A DNA stretch of 64,000 nt. Origin: JAENVT01 sp039931555 (GTDB lineage Bacteria; Actinomycetota; Acidimicrobiia; Acidimicrobiales; Ilumatobacteraceae). Made by a program: the position numbers and the translations under genes. Under the pieces are notes generated by a model. It saw only the letters and a program-made list of their open reading frames with translations, was not told the DNA's origin and did not search any database. Below, in pieces: positions 1-8,881 of the stretch. The stretch's first letter is position 1. Each line of letters begins with the position of its first letter. The stretch lies in NCBI GenBank assembly GCA_039931555.1, contig JBDTRP010000171.1, positions 1 to 64,000 of the forward strand, read 5' to 3'.

Positions 1-769
1 CATAGCTCACCCTCTCAGACCAGATCCCGATTACACCGTCTTTCCGACAGACCCTGTTCGGACGACACCTCGCCGCCACGAACTCGACGTATCGATCCAG
101 CACTTCAGCCCGCAACAGCGGGCGCGACACAACCTTCGACACTGACATCGCAGCGATCCCCGATCCACACAGATCCTGCTCGGCGAGCAAGAGGCCGACA
201 AGCCTCCCCGATCACCGGAATATCTACAGATCGGCGCCACCCGCCGCCGGCGGCCGCCCGCCGGTCGGTCCGTGCAGCCACAGAACGGTACGTACGATTC
301 TGTGGCTGCGCAGTTCGCCGATCGAGTCGCCAGGTGGCGCATATTGCCTCCGGCTCCTCGACGCAAGCACGATGTCGGGCACAGAACCGCGAGCGCGGAT
401 CTCTCTGGCAGATCTGGCGAGCCTCTATCGAATCCCGTCTGCCGACCGCTCGAACATCGGTCAGATGCGTCCATCGTCGTGCGAGCGCAGGCGCTTCAGA
501 GGGTGTCGTCCGCGAACAAACAGAAGGGATGGCCCTCTGGATCAAGCATGACTCGTACGTCTCGCAGGGGCTGCTACTCGGCCAGCCGAGCTCCCTGTGC
601 GAGCGCCCACGTCACACCGGCATCGAGATCGGCGACACCAACATCAAGGTGCGTCGCGTTGCATTGCGAGGTATCGACAATGACGCATGACGTCTGTGCA
701 CAAAGATGCGCTTGCTCCGCTTGCCAATCGGGCACGCTTCCCCGATGGGCGTCGATACATTCAACGAGC
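1..769. other. Stretch without a convincing gene
   Basis: I see no supportable gene here. The open frames on both strands are arginine/serine-rich, have no recognisable domain and lack ribosome-binding sites, as expected for random frames in GC-rich DNA. The only clear structure is the large palindrome at 274-309, described separately. The stretch may be a decayed or transferred segment, or the tail of something outside the window; the sequence does not decide. Confidence 0.5.
274..309. repeat. 36-bp near-perfect palindrome
   Basis: A 12-bp inverted repeat (GCAGCCACAGAA at 274-285 and its exact complement at 298-309) flanks a 12-bp centre that contains the palindrome GTACGTAC (288-295) on the same axis of symmetry. 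Only two base-pair positions in the 36 bp break the symmetry. It lies in a gene-less stretch. No T-run follows, so it is not a classical terminator. A dimeric-protein operator, a recombination site or a mobile-element end are possibilities. Confidence 0.7.
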
Positions 770-2299
770 GTGTCTGACGACTTCGGCGACCGGCTGCGCG
801 CCGCCGCTGAAGTGCTGGAAGCGGTGGTGGCCGATCGGTCGCTGCTGGCATCGTTGCCGTTGCAGGAGCGCACGCGGCTGCTGAATGCGGCAGGCGATGT
901 GTACTCGCCCGATGTCGATGCGCGGCGACGCCAGATCAAGGCCGAGCGGCGGCTGCACAAGGCGCAGAAGGCTCGACGCGATCAGCGAGCCCTCGACGAG
1001 ACCGGCATTCGCACGCTTCGATCGAAACCGGTGTTCACCACGCCGGACGTCTTCCCTCCGGTGGATCTGGAGCCGGACGACATCGGCAACGACGACGCTG
1101 ATGCGCGGGCGTCGACTGAACCGCGGCACTGCTACGTGTGCAAGCGGAAGTACGCCCAGATCCACTTCTTCTACGACCAGCTCTGTCCCGAGTGTGCCGA
1201 GTTCAACTACACCAAGCGGACGGAAACAGCCGACCTCAGCGATCGGGTCGCACTGCTGACAGGTGGCCGAGTGAAGATCGGCTACCAGGCAGGCATCAAG
1301 CTGCTGCGCGCCGGCGCACATGTCATCGTCACGACTCGGTTCCCGCGTGACTCGGCGCTGCGCTACGCGAATGAGCCGGGCTTTGAGGAATGGGGCAATC
1401 GGCTCGAGATCTTCGGCCTCGACCTGCGCCACACACCGAGCGTCGAAGCGTTCTGCCAGCATCTCGACCAGACCCGTGATCGTCTTGATTTCATCGTCAA
1501 CAATGCGTGTCAGACCGTGCGTCGACCTCCGGGCTTCTACGAGCATATGATGCAGATCGAGGACGCAGCGATCAGCGACATGCCCCCGGCGGTGCACCGC
1601 TTGCTGGGCGACTACGAGGGACTCCGTCGCCAGGACATGCTGCAGGCCAGCTGGCCCGAGTCGGTGGAATCGAGCGGTCCTGCATCGATGCCTGGCATCA
1701 CCCACGCTGCGCAACTGTCGCAGACTCGGTTGTTGCCGTCCGAAGACGAAGGTCTCGACCTGTTCCCGCTGGGACGATTGGACGCGGACCTTCAGCAGGT
1801 GGACCTGCGCGACAAGAACTCTTGGCGGCTGACGCTGGCTGAGGTGTCGTCCGTCGAGTTCCTCGAGACGCAACTGGTCAACGCCGTCGCACCGTTCGTG
1901 CTGAACGCCCGCCTGAAGTCGTTGATGTTGCGCACCCCCGAGCGCGACAAGCACATCGTGAATGTGTCGGCGGTGGAGGGACAGTTCTACCGACGACTGA
2001 AAACCACCAGACACCCACACACCAACATGGCCAAAGCCGCATTGAACATGATGACGCGCACCTCGGCAGCCGACTACCACGCCGATGGGATCCACATGAA
2101 CAGCGTCGACACGGGATGGATCAGTGACGAGGATCCGGTGTACATCGCACGGCGCAAGACCGCCGAGCAGTACTTCCATCCGCCGCTCGACATCGTCGAT
2201 GGCGCCGCACGCATCGTCGACCCGATCATCGCCGGGTTCACCACCGGCCGACACGTGTGGGGCCAGTTCCTGAAGGACTTTCGGCCGACCAACTGGTGA
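770..2299 (+). CDS. Zinc-ribbon SDR-family oxidoreductase-like protein
   Basis: The product has 509 residues from the GTG at 770; an open frame continues upstream but loses all similarity to coding sequence. An N-terminal helical part is followed by a two-CxxC zinc ribbon (Cys121, Cys124, Cys139, Cys142). A Rossmann/SDR domain begins near residue 158 with the nucleotide-binding variant TGGRVKIG. Near residue 414 the canonical Tyr-x-x-x-Lys is replaced by a HPHTNMAK-type motif, so the Tyr position is Thr while Lys is kept. The protein is longer than a standard 250-residue SDR because of the zinc module and an insertion around residues 260-370. NAD(P) binding is likely; the substrate is unknown and normal SDR catalysis is doubtful. 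The ribosome-binding site is weak. Confidence 0.75.
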   Translation: MSDDFGDRLRAAAEVLEAVVADRSLLASLPLQERTRLLNAAGDVYSPDVDARRRQIKAERRLHKAQKARRDQRALDETGIRTLRSKPVFTTPDVFPPVDLEPDDIGNDDADARASTEPRHCYVCKRKYAQIHFFYDQLCPECAEFNYTKRTETADLSDRVALLTGGRVKIGYQAGIKLLRAGAHVIVTTRFPRDSALRYANEPGFEEWGNRLEIFGLDLRHTPSVEAFCQHLDQTRDRLDFIVNNACQTVRRPPGFYEHMMQIEDAAISDMPPAVHRLLGDYEGLRRQDMLQASWPESVESSGPASMPGITHAAQLSQTRLLPSEDEGLDLFPLGRLDADLQQVDLRDKNSWRLTLAEVSSVEFLETQLVNAVAPFVLNARLKSLMLRTPERDKHIVNVSAVEGQFYRRLKTTRHPHTNMAKAALNMMTRTSAADYHADGIHMNSVDTGWISDEDPVYIARRKTAEQYFHPPLDIVDGAARIVDPIIAGFTTGRHVWGQFLKDFRPTNW

Positions 2300-2343
2300 C
2301 GGCCGGGTGAGGTGAGCACTACGAACCCCTTCGTCTAGGGTCG

Positions 2344-3576
2344 ATGCAGCGTGATCCAACTGACAAGTCCACCCCGATCGCAATGACGGGCGACCCTGCG
2401 CTGGACGACGCGTCGGTCGGGCGGGCCGTCGCCCGGCTGTTCGCCACCGCCGACCGGGTCCCACCTTGGGATATCGCACCACTCGTCGAGGTCCTGCGCG
2501 ATGCCGTCGGTGCCAGCAGCGCGCGGCTGTTCGTCGCCGACTACGGCCTGCGAATCCTGCAGCAGGTCTCGATGACGAGCGGTGAGGGCGAGACAATGAT
2601 GATCGAGGGAACCGTCGCTGGCCGCGCGTTCGCAAATGACGAGATCATCGCGTCGGCCAACGAGGCCGTCATCTGGATTCCGCTGACGGATGGGACGGAG
2701 CGAATCGGCGTGATCGAACTGGCCTTCGACTCCGGCGACTCGGTGCGGCGCGAGGTGTTGAAGCCCGTCATCGCCGCGCTCGTGCTGCTGCTGGTCGCCC
2801 GACGGCGCTACTCGGACGTGTGGCACCGCACACGGCGGTCCGAACCCATGTCGCCCGCCGCAGAGGCGCAATGGAGCTTGCTGCCCCCACTGTCGTGCAC
2901 TACCGCCAATGTCTCGGTCGGCGGGATCCTTGAGCCGGCGTACGAGATCGGTGGCGACTCGTTCGACTATGCATTGAACGATCACCGTCTCGACTTTGCA
3001 ATTGTCGACGCGGTCGGCCACGGCATGTCGGCAGTGTTGATGTCGACAACTGCAGTCGGCAGTCTCCGCAACGTGCGGCGCGAGCAGGGCGACCTCACGA
3101 CCGCGTACCGACACACTGATCGGTTGATCGCCGCTCAGTTCGGCAAGTCGCACTTCGTCACCGGTCAGATCGGCACCGTGGACTTCTCGACCGGTGACCT
3201 GAGCTGGCTCAACGCCGGACATGTCTTACCGATGCTCGTCCGCAACGACACCTACGCCGGTGAGTTGCAGTGCTCCCCCTCGATGCCGATGGGATTGGGC
3301 GGCGATGTCGTCGACGTCGCCACGATCGCGTTGCAGCGCGGTGACAGGATCTTGTTCTACACGGATGGCATCACCGAGTCGAGGTCGCCAGACGGCACGC
3401 TCTTCGGCGCGGACCGTCTCGCCGACTTCCTCGTGCGTTCGTCGCTCGACCAGGTGCCCGTTGCCGAGACCGTGCGCCGGCTCGCCGCCAACGTCGTGAG
3501 CTACGTGGGCAGCGGTCTCCACGACGACGCAACGTTGCTGTTGATCGAGTATCGAGGCGCTGGCGACGAAGCCTGA
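2344..3576 (+). CDS. GAF / SpoIIE-type PP2C phosphatase (RsbU-like)
   Basis: This 410-residue protein probably dephosphorylates an anti-anti-sigma factor in a partner-switching cascade. Residues about 30-160 look like a GAF-type sensor. The C-terminal half is a SpoIIE/PP2C phosphatase with the metal-binding elements IGGDSFDY, AIVDAVGHGM, LSWLNAGH and FYTDGITES, all aspartates intact. No anti-sigma kinase or STAS gene is adjacent, so the target is not evident. The start may be ATG 2344 or the in-frame ATG 2383 (MTGDPALDD); neither has a strong ribosome-binding site. Confidence 0.85.
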   Translation: MQRDPTDKSTPIAMTGDPALDDASVGRAVARLFATADRVPPWDIAPLVEVLRDAVGASSARLFVADYGLRILQQVSMTSGEGETMMIEGTVAGRAFANDEIIASANEAVIWIPLTDGTERIGVIELAFDSGDSVRREVLKPVIAALVLLLVARRRYSDVWHRTRRSEPMSPAAEAQWSLLPPLSCTTANVSVGGILEPAYEIGGDSFDYALNDHRLDFAIVDAVGHGMSAVLMSTTAVGSLRNVRREQGDLTTAYRHTDRLIAAQFGKSHFVTGQIGTVDFSTGDLSWLNAGHVLPMLVRNDTYAGELQCSPSMPMGLGGDVVDVATIALQRGDRILFYTDGITESRSPDGTLFGADRLADFLVRSSLDQVPVAETVRRLAANVVSYVGSGLHDDATLLLIEYRGAGDEA

Positions 3577-3710
3577 GCCCGGCACGGTAGAGCCACTCAG
3601 CCACGGTGGACCGACTGCCAAGCCTTTGCCTCGGCACAACGTCGACGCAACATCCTCCTGAACCGCGCATCGCGATACTCCGATCCGGTCCATTCGTCGA
3701 AAGGTTTGCC

Positions 3711-4901
3711 ATGTCGACAACGAAGAGCGGTTGGTGCTCCCCGGGAACGTTGCTGCGGTGCGCCGCAGCGGTGGCGATCGCCGCAACCAGCTTGGTATGG
3801 ATCGATTCGGGGGCCCGAGTACAGGCGGCAGATCTGGAGATCTCGACTCCCTACCCGTCGGTAGTCACCCGCCCGGGATCCACGGTGAAGTTCGAACTCT
3901 CCGTCACTGCCCCCGCAGTCAGCGTCGCCCAAGTCGCGGTCGATCAGATGCCGACCGGCTGGAAGACGACGTTGCGAGGCGGAGGGTTCGTCGTGAACGC
4001 AGTCACCGCGGCACCCGACACGCCCGGCAAGGTCACCGCTGAAGTGACGGTGCCCCCCGACGCTGCGGCGGGCGACTACACGATGGAGGTCACCGTCACC
4101 GACGGTGCCGGCCAGTCGGCCCTGCCACTCGACGTGCAGGTGCAGGCCGAGGTTGACTCCGGTGTGGGCGTGAAGGCCGACTTCCCGTCGTTGCGCGGCG
4201 ACCCCGGAACCGCGTTCAGCTACACGCTGACCGTCACCAACAACACCCCTGAGACGCAGACCTTCACCTTCGCAGCGCAAGGCCCCGAGGGATGGACGGT
4301 AGCCGCGTCGCCGGTCGCGGCGTCCAACGCCAACACCGTGTCCGTCGACGCCGATGGAACGTCGCAGGTGAAGGTCTCGGCGACACCTCCCGACACGGCC
4401 GCCGAGGGCAGCTATCCGATCGCGGTCACGATCACGTCGGACTCCGGCGCCTCTGGCTCGTTCCAACTGACGGCTGAGGTCACCGGATCGTCGAAACTCG
4501 ACGTCGCCACGGCCGATCAGCGGTTGAACTTCAGTGGCAAGGCGAACAGCGAGAAGCGGGTGACATTGGTCGTCGGTAACACCGGCACTGCGGCCGTCGA
4601 CGCTGTGCAGTTCGCTGCCACACCACCGTCGGGTTGGGCCGTCACGTTCGATCCCCCCAAGGTCGACGAGGTCAAGCCGAACGAGACGACCCAGGTGGTG
4701 GCCATCATCAAACCCGCCAAGAACGCTCTCGCCGGCGACTACGCGATCGGGCTGCGAGCAAGCGCAGGAAGCCAGGCTTCGACCCTCGACCTGCGCTACG
4801 GCGTGAAGGGATCGCAGGCCCTGGGCATCATCGCCATCGGCATCATCGCCATCGTCTTCCTCGGACTGGCGTGGCTGTTCCGCCGCCTCGGTCGACGATG
4901 A
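3711..4901 (+). CDS. Secreted, membrane-anchored NEW3-domain protein
   Basis: The protein has 396 residues from ATG 3711, chosen because AAAGG lies 8-10 bases upstream; the frame extends to 3606 without coding features. Residues about 14-40 form a signal peptide ending in an Ala-rich cleavage region. Two or more immunoglobulin-like NEW3/alpha-galactosidase-associated repeats follow (NNTPETQTF and GNTGTAAVD regions). A C-terminal transmembrane helix with a short RRLGRR tail anchors it, so the domains face outside. The stop overlaps the ABC ATPase start (ATGA), so it is translationally coupled to the exporter. It may be an extracytoplasmic partner of that transporter. Confidence 0.8.
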   Translation: MSTTKSGWCSPGTLLRCAAAVAIAATSLVWIDSGARVQAADLEISTPYPSVVTRPGSTVKFELSVTAPAVSVAQVAVDQMPTGWKTTLRGGGFVVNAVTAAPDTPGKVTAEVTVPPDAAAGDYTMEVTVTDGAGQSALPLDVQVQAEVDSGVGVKADFPSLRGDPGTAFSYTLTVTNNTPETQTFTFAAQGPEGWTVAASPVAASNANTVSVDADGTSQVKVSATPPDTAAEGSYPIAVTITSDSGASGSFQLTAEVTGSSKLDVATADQRLNFSGKANSEKRVTLVVGNTGTAAVDAVQFAATPPSGWAVTFDPPKVDEVKPNETTQVVAIIKPAKNALAGDYAIGLRASAGSQASTLDLRYGVKGSQALGIIAIGIIAIVFLGLAWLFRRLGRR

Positions 4902-5908
4902 CCAGGGCGATCACGGCTCCCTCGGCGCTCCCCTCGACCGAGGCGACGGAAGCAGCGGTGCCGGAGCACTCGATCGCCCTGGAGACCAGCGATCTCACCA
5001 AACGATACGGCGATCGCACCGCGGTCGACTCGCTGTCGCTGCAGATCCGCCGTGGCGAGATCTTCGGGTTGCTCGGCCCCAACGGTGCCGGCAAGACCAC
5101 CACCATCTTGATGCTGCTCGGTCTCACCGAGCCGACCGGCGGTACGGCGCGCGTCGATGGTCTCGACCCCCGGCGTGACCCCCTGGCGGTGAAGAGTCGC
5201 GTCGGCTACCTGCCCGACGACGTGGGGTTCTACGACGACGCCACGGCTCGCGAGAACCTGCGGTACACAGCACGCCTCAACCGGCTTCGCGAACCGGACG
5301 CGACGGAACGGATCGAGTACCTGCTCGACCAGGTCGGTCTCAGCGAGGTGATCGACCGACGCGTGCGCACGTTCTCGCGAGGCATGCGACAACGCTTGGG
5401 GCTGGCCGACGCGTTGATCAAGCGGCCATCGATCCTGATCCTCGACGAACCAACCGTCAACATCGACCCAGAGGGCGTCCGCGAGTTGTTGCGGTTCGTC
5501 CGCGACCTCCGTGACGTCGAGGGCATGACCGTGCTGCTCTCGTCGCATCTGCTCCATCAAGTCGAGGAGGTCTGCGATCGGATCGGCGTCTTCGTGTCCG
5601 GCAAGCTTGCCGGCCTCGGCACAGTCAGCCAGTTGGCGAGCCAACTCGACGATGCCTGGGTGTTCGAGTTGGAAGTCGATCCGGGCCCTCCCGGCACGCC
5701 GTTGCGCGAGGTGTTGCACGCGGTGCCTGGCGTCGGCAACGTCGGGGTCGACGGTCGCGGTCGGTGGACGATCGACGCATCCCACGACGTGCACGCCGAA
5801 CTGTTCGCCGCGGTCGCGGCCGCTGGGTTCACGGTCAACCACTTCGTCCGCCGCGGTGCCGACCTCGACGCGATCTATCACCACTACTTCACCGGGAGGA
5901 CCGCATGA
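4898..5908 (+). CDS. ABC-2 type exporter ATP-binding protein
   Basis: This 336-residue cytoplasmic ATPase powers the membrane protein encoded next. It carries Walker A GPNGAGKTT, the signature FSRGMRQR, Walker B LILDEP and the switch histidine in SSHLL. The C-terminal 100 residues form the extension usual in drug- and Nos-type exporters. It starts at the ATG overlapping the preceding stop (ATGA at 4898-4901); about 30 residues precede the domain. Its own stop overlaps the permease start in the same way. The substrate cannot be read from sequence. An open frame runs upstream from 4634 but is in antiphase with the preceding gene and is not used. Confidence 0.92.
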   Translation: MTRAITAPSALPSTEATEAAVPEHSIALETSDLTKRYGDRTAVDSLSLQIRRGEIFGLLGPNGAGKTTTILMLLGLTEPTGGTARVDGLDPRRDPLAVKSRVGYLPDDVGFYDDATARENLRYTARLNRLREPDATERIEYLLDQVGLSEVIDRRVRTFSRGMRQRLGLADALIKRPSILILDEPTVNIDPEGVRELLRFVRDLRDVEGMTVLLSSHLLHQVEEVCDRIGVFVSGKLAGLGTVSQLASQLDDAWVFELEVDPGPPGTPLREVLHAVPGVGNVGVDGRGRWTIDASHDVHAELFAAVAAAGFTVNHFVRRGADLDAIYHHYFTGRTA

Positions 5909-6930
5909 CAGCGAGCATTGCGTCGGCGCCAGACGCCATCGTCGAGCGCATCGCGGAGCGCAACGACGTGGCCACCCACCGGCTTCGTGGTGGTTGGCGG
6001 ATCGTGGCCCGCAAGGAGTTCGAGGACCACATCCACTCGGTTCGGTTCGTGATCCTGGTGGTGCTCGTCTCGCTCGCCGGTCTGGCGTCGGTGCATTCCG
6101 CCAGCGGTCCGATCCGCGACGCGGCCAATCAGGCCACCGCTGTGCCGTCGATCTTCTTGTACCTGTTCACGCTGGCGCCCGACCGGGTGCCGGCGTTCCA
6201 CGAGTTCATTGCGATCCTCGGTCCGTTGCTCGGCATCGCCTTCGGCTTCGATGCGGTCAACGGCGAACGCTCGCAGCGAACTCTGCCACGTCTGGTCGCC
6301 CAGCCCATCCACCGCGATGAGGTGATCAACGGCAAGTTCGTGGCCGGCCTCGGCGCCATCGCCCTGGCTCTCGGCGCAGTCATGGCGGTCGTTGCCGCCT
6401 ACGGCATGCTGCGGCTGGGCATCGGGCCGACGACCGGGGAAGTCATTCGGATGATCGCCTTCTTCGTCGTCGCCGTGGTGTACATCGCGTTGTGGCTGGC
6501 ATTGGCGACCGTGCTGTCGGTGCTCACCCGCCGGGCCGCCACGGCTGCGCTGGCCGGCATTGCCGCGTGGTTGGTCTTCACGTTGTTCGGCGGCTTGATC
6601 GCCGGATTGGTGGCTGACACCGTTCATCCCGTGCCGACGTCCAACCCGACCGCCGAGGCGTTGCTGGCCAACGCCCGCCTCGAGCAGAACGTGAGGCGAT
6701 TCTCGCCGTCGGAGCTGTACCAGGAAGCCACCACTGTGCTGCTGAACCCCTCGAAGCAGTCAACGGGCCTGGTGATCGAAGACACGGGTGCGCAGGCGCT
6801 GCCAAGCACGCTGTCGCTTTCCGAGAGCTTGGTGCTCGCCTGGTGGCAGGTCGCCGCCCTCGTCGGTGGCGTCGTCGCGCTGTTCGCGGGTGCGTACGCG
6901 GCGTTCATGCGCCAAGAAGTTCGGGCCTGA
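5905..6930 (+). CDS. ABC-2 type exporter permease
   Basis: This 341-residue membrane protein forms the channel for the preceding ATPase. After about 35 cytoplasmic residues there is a first membrane helix, a long extracytoplasmic loop containing VPAFHEFIAILGPLLG, then four or five further helices, the last near residues 310-335. This is the arrangement of the Nos/ABC-2 permease family. It starts at ATG 5905, overlapping the ATPase stop, with GGGAGGA 5 bases upstream. The last 171 bases are overlapped in antisense by the histidine kinase gene. Confidence 0.9.
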   Translation: MTASIASAPDAIVERIAERNDVATHRLRGGWRIVARKEFEDHIHSVRFVILVVLVSLAGLASVHSASGPIRDAANQATAVPSIFLYLFTLAPDRVPAFHEFIAILGPLLGIAFGFDAVNGERSQRTLPRLVAQPIHRDEVINGKFVAGLGAIALALGAVMAVVAAYGMLRLGIGPTTGEVIRMIAFFVVAVVYIALWLALATVLSVLTRRAATAALAGIAAWLVFTLFGGLIAGLVADTVHPVPTSNPTAEALLANARLEQNVRRFSPSELYQEATTVLLNPSKQSTGLVIEDTGAQALPSTLSLSESLVLAWWQVAALVGGVVALFAGAYAAFMRQEVRA

Positions 6931-8160
6931 CACGGGCCGTACCGAGGAACGCGCGGGTAGCTCGATGACGAACCTCGTGGGTGCCGCCGAGGCCAGCACG
7001 ACCCGACCGCCATCGGATCGCAACAGGTTCCTGGCCAAGAGCAGCCCCAAGCCGTGACTGCGATGATCGGGATCCGTCGCGTCGTCCAGATGACCCTCGT
7101 CGCTGATCGCGATCTCCACGGTGCGGGCGTCGTCGATCGCCACGCGGACCTCGACGTCACCGCTGCCGTGCACCAAGGCGTTGTCGAGCAGGATCTCGAT
7201 GCTCTGGGTCAGCGCCCCCGCCGTGACGTCGGCCTCCACCGCCGGCGGGCTGACGATGCTCAGCTTGCGTCCGGCGCGTTCGAACTGTGCGGCGATCTGG
7301 TACACGTGACGGCCGACGAGCGCGGCGACATCGGTGCGCGCCGACTTGGCCGTTCGCCCGGTTCGGGCGAGGTTCAACAGTTCATTGATTCGATCATCGA
7401 GGCCGGCAACCTGCGTGAGCGCCTCGGCAGACTCGCGTCGCGCGACGGGATCCGAGCTGTCCGCGATCAGTTCCAGGCTGATCGCAATGGCCGTCAGCGG
7501 CGAGCGCAGCTGATGACTGGCGTTCGCACTGAACTCCCGCTCGGCGGCCATCAACTGGGCGACACGGTTCCCACTGTCCTCCAGCGCCTCGGCGATCGCG
7601 TCGACCTCCGACACGCCACTGCGAGGCGCAACGACACCGGCATCACCGGCACCGAGCAACGCCGCGGCCTGTGCGAGGCGATCGAGCGGGCGACTGAGGT
7701 GACGGGCCTCGAGCAGCGCAGCCACAGCAGCGACCGCCGCGACGATGAGGCTCAGGAGCACGATCATGTTCCACGCCTTGCGCACGCGTTGATCAACGGG
7801 CGCCCGGTCCATCGATACAACCGCCGACAGGTCGGGGTCCTGCACCTCGACGGTGATGACCGCATCGGCAAGCACCGGTCCGGTGCGGGCAACGACGGTC
7901 CCGCTGGAATCCCGCAGTACGACCTCGGTCCCGGCCGGAGCCAGTCGCTCGACGTCGGCGGTCGTCAGCGGACCCTGCTCGATCAGGCGGTCGGTCAACG
8001 AGATGATCATCGTCTCGGCTTGCGCGGTCAGGCGCAGTCGGGCATTGGCGCGAACCTCTTTGGCGAACAGCACGCCACTCGTGATGCCGGCGATCGCCAG
8101 GATCGCCACGACCAGCGTCAGACCCGACCGGACCATTCGACTGCGCAGCCTTGTGCCCAT
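6760..8160 (-). CDS. Sensor histidine kinase (HAMP, HisKA, HATPase)
   Basis: A 466-residue membrane sensor: helix 1 at about residues 10-33, a 100-residue outer sensor region, helix 2 near 130-150, HAMP, then HisKA with the phospho-acceptor in SANASHQLRSPL and a HATPase domain (ILLDNALVHG, SHGLGLLLARNL). The catalytic domain ends around residue 403. The remaining roughly 65 residues are polar, non-conserved and encoded antisense to the end of the permease gene, so the natural stop appears to have been lost. It is divergently arranged with the response regulator at 8201 (40-base gap), its likely partner. Confidence 0.88.
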   Translation of the reverse strand: MGTRLRSRMVRSGLTLVVAILAIAGITSGVLFAKEVRANARLRLTAQAETMIISLTDRLIEQGPLTTADVERLAPAGTEVVLRDSSGTVVARTGPVLADAVITVEVQDPDLSAVVSMDRAPVDQRVRKAWNMIVLLSLIVAAVAAVAALLEARHLSRPLDRLAQAAALLGAGDAGVVAPRSGVSEVDAIAEALEDSGNRVAQLMAAEREFSANASHQLRSPLTAIAISLELIADSSDPVARRESAEALTQVAGLDDRINELLNLARTGRTAKSARTDVAALVGRHVYQIAAQFERAGRKLSIVSPPAVEADVTAGALTQSIEILLDNALVHGSGDVEVRVAIDDARTVEIAISDEGHLDDATDPDHRSHGLGLLLARNLLRSDGGRVVLASAAPTRFVIELPARSSVRPVSGPNFLAHERRVRTREQRDDATDEGGDLPPGEHQALGKRQRAWQRLRTRVFDHQAR

Positions 8161-8200
8161 GGGCCTAGATTCGCGCGTCGAGCGCGGGAAGGGTCAGCGG

Positions 8201-8881
8201 ATGGCACAGCTGCTATTGGTCGAAGATGATGCAGCGATCGCTCGACCGTTGCTGCGGGCCCTCGAACGCGCCGGGCACGCGACGCGTTGGGTGACCACCG
8301 GTGGCGATGCGGAGGTCGCCGTGTTCGACGCCGAACCCGAGCTCGTCGTGCTTGATCTCGGCCTGCCCGACATCGACGGCCTCGAGGTCTGCCGCCATCT
8401 GCGCAGCTCCCACGAGCACCTGCCGATCATCATGCTGACAGCGCGGCACGAGGAGCTCGACATCGTCGAGGGGTTCGAAGCCGGCGCCGACGACTACATG
8501 ACCAAGCCGTTCGGGCTGAGCGAACTGCTGGCCCGCATCCGGGCGCGACTCCGAGCCGTGACGGCGACCCGCCTGGAGTCCGAAGACATCGCTGTCGATG
8601 TTGCCGCTCGCCGAGCGTGGCAAGCCGATCGCGAGCTCGGCCTGTCGACCAAGGAGTTCGACCTGCTCGCCGAACTGGTGAGGGCCGCGGGCACCGTCGT
8701 CAAGCGCGAGCAGTTGATGGACAAGGTGTGGGGCACCGACTTCGTCGGCAGCACCAAGACGCTCGACGTGCACATGGCCTGGCTGCGTCGCAAGTTGGGC
8801 GACGATGCGGCTGCGCCGCGTTACATCACCACCGTGCGCGGAATCGGCTACCGGTTCGAGGGGTCGGCGTCGAGTCGATAG
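8201..8881 (+). CDS. OmpR/PhoB-family response regulator
   Basis: This 226-residue DNA-binding regulator is the likely partner of the divergent histidine kinase. The receiver has the acidic pocket (VEDD), phospho-acceptor Asp in VVLDLGLPD, Thr in LTARHE and Lys in TKPF. The C-terminal winged helix has LSTKEFDLLAEL and the TTVRGIGYRF wing. The start is ATG 8201 with GGAAGGG upstream. Its last 34 bases overlap in antisense with the 3' end of a second OmpR-type regulator, giving a tail-to-tail pair of paralogous regulators. Confidence 0.93.
   Translation: MAQLLLVEDDAAIARPLLRALERAGHATRWVTTGGDAEVAVFDAEPELVVLDLGLPDIDGLEVCRHLRSSHEHLPIIMLTARHEELDIVEGFEAGADDYMTKPFGLSELLARIRARLRAVTATRLESEDIAVDVAARRAWQADRELGLSTKEFDLLAELVRAAGTVVKREQLMDKVWGTDFVGSTKTLDVHMAWLRRKLGDDAAAPRYITTVRGIGYRFEGSASSR

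Noticed and set aside
334..690. 118-codon frame in the left gene-less region
   Set aside because: No ribosome-binding site or recognisable similarity, and Arg/Ser-rich random composition.
761..2635. 624-codon open frame on the minus strand opposite the SDR gene
   Set aside because: Composition is Arg/His/Asp-rich as in typical antisense frames of GC-rich genes, no domain is recognisable, and the plus-strand SDR and phosphatase are clearly real.
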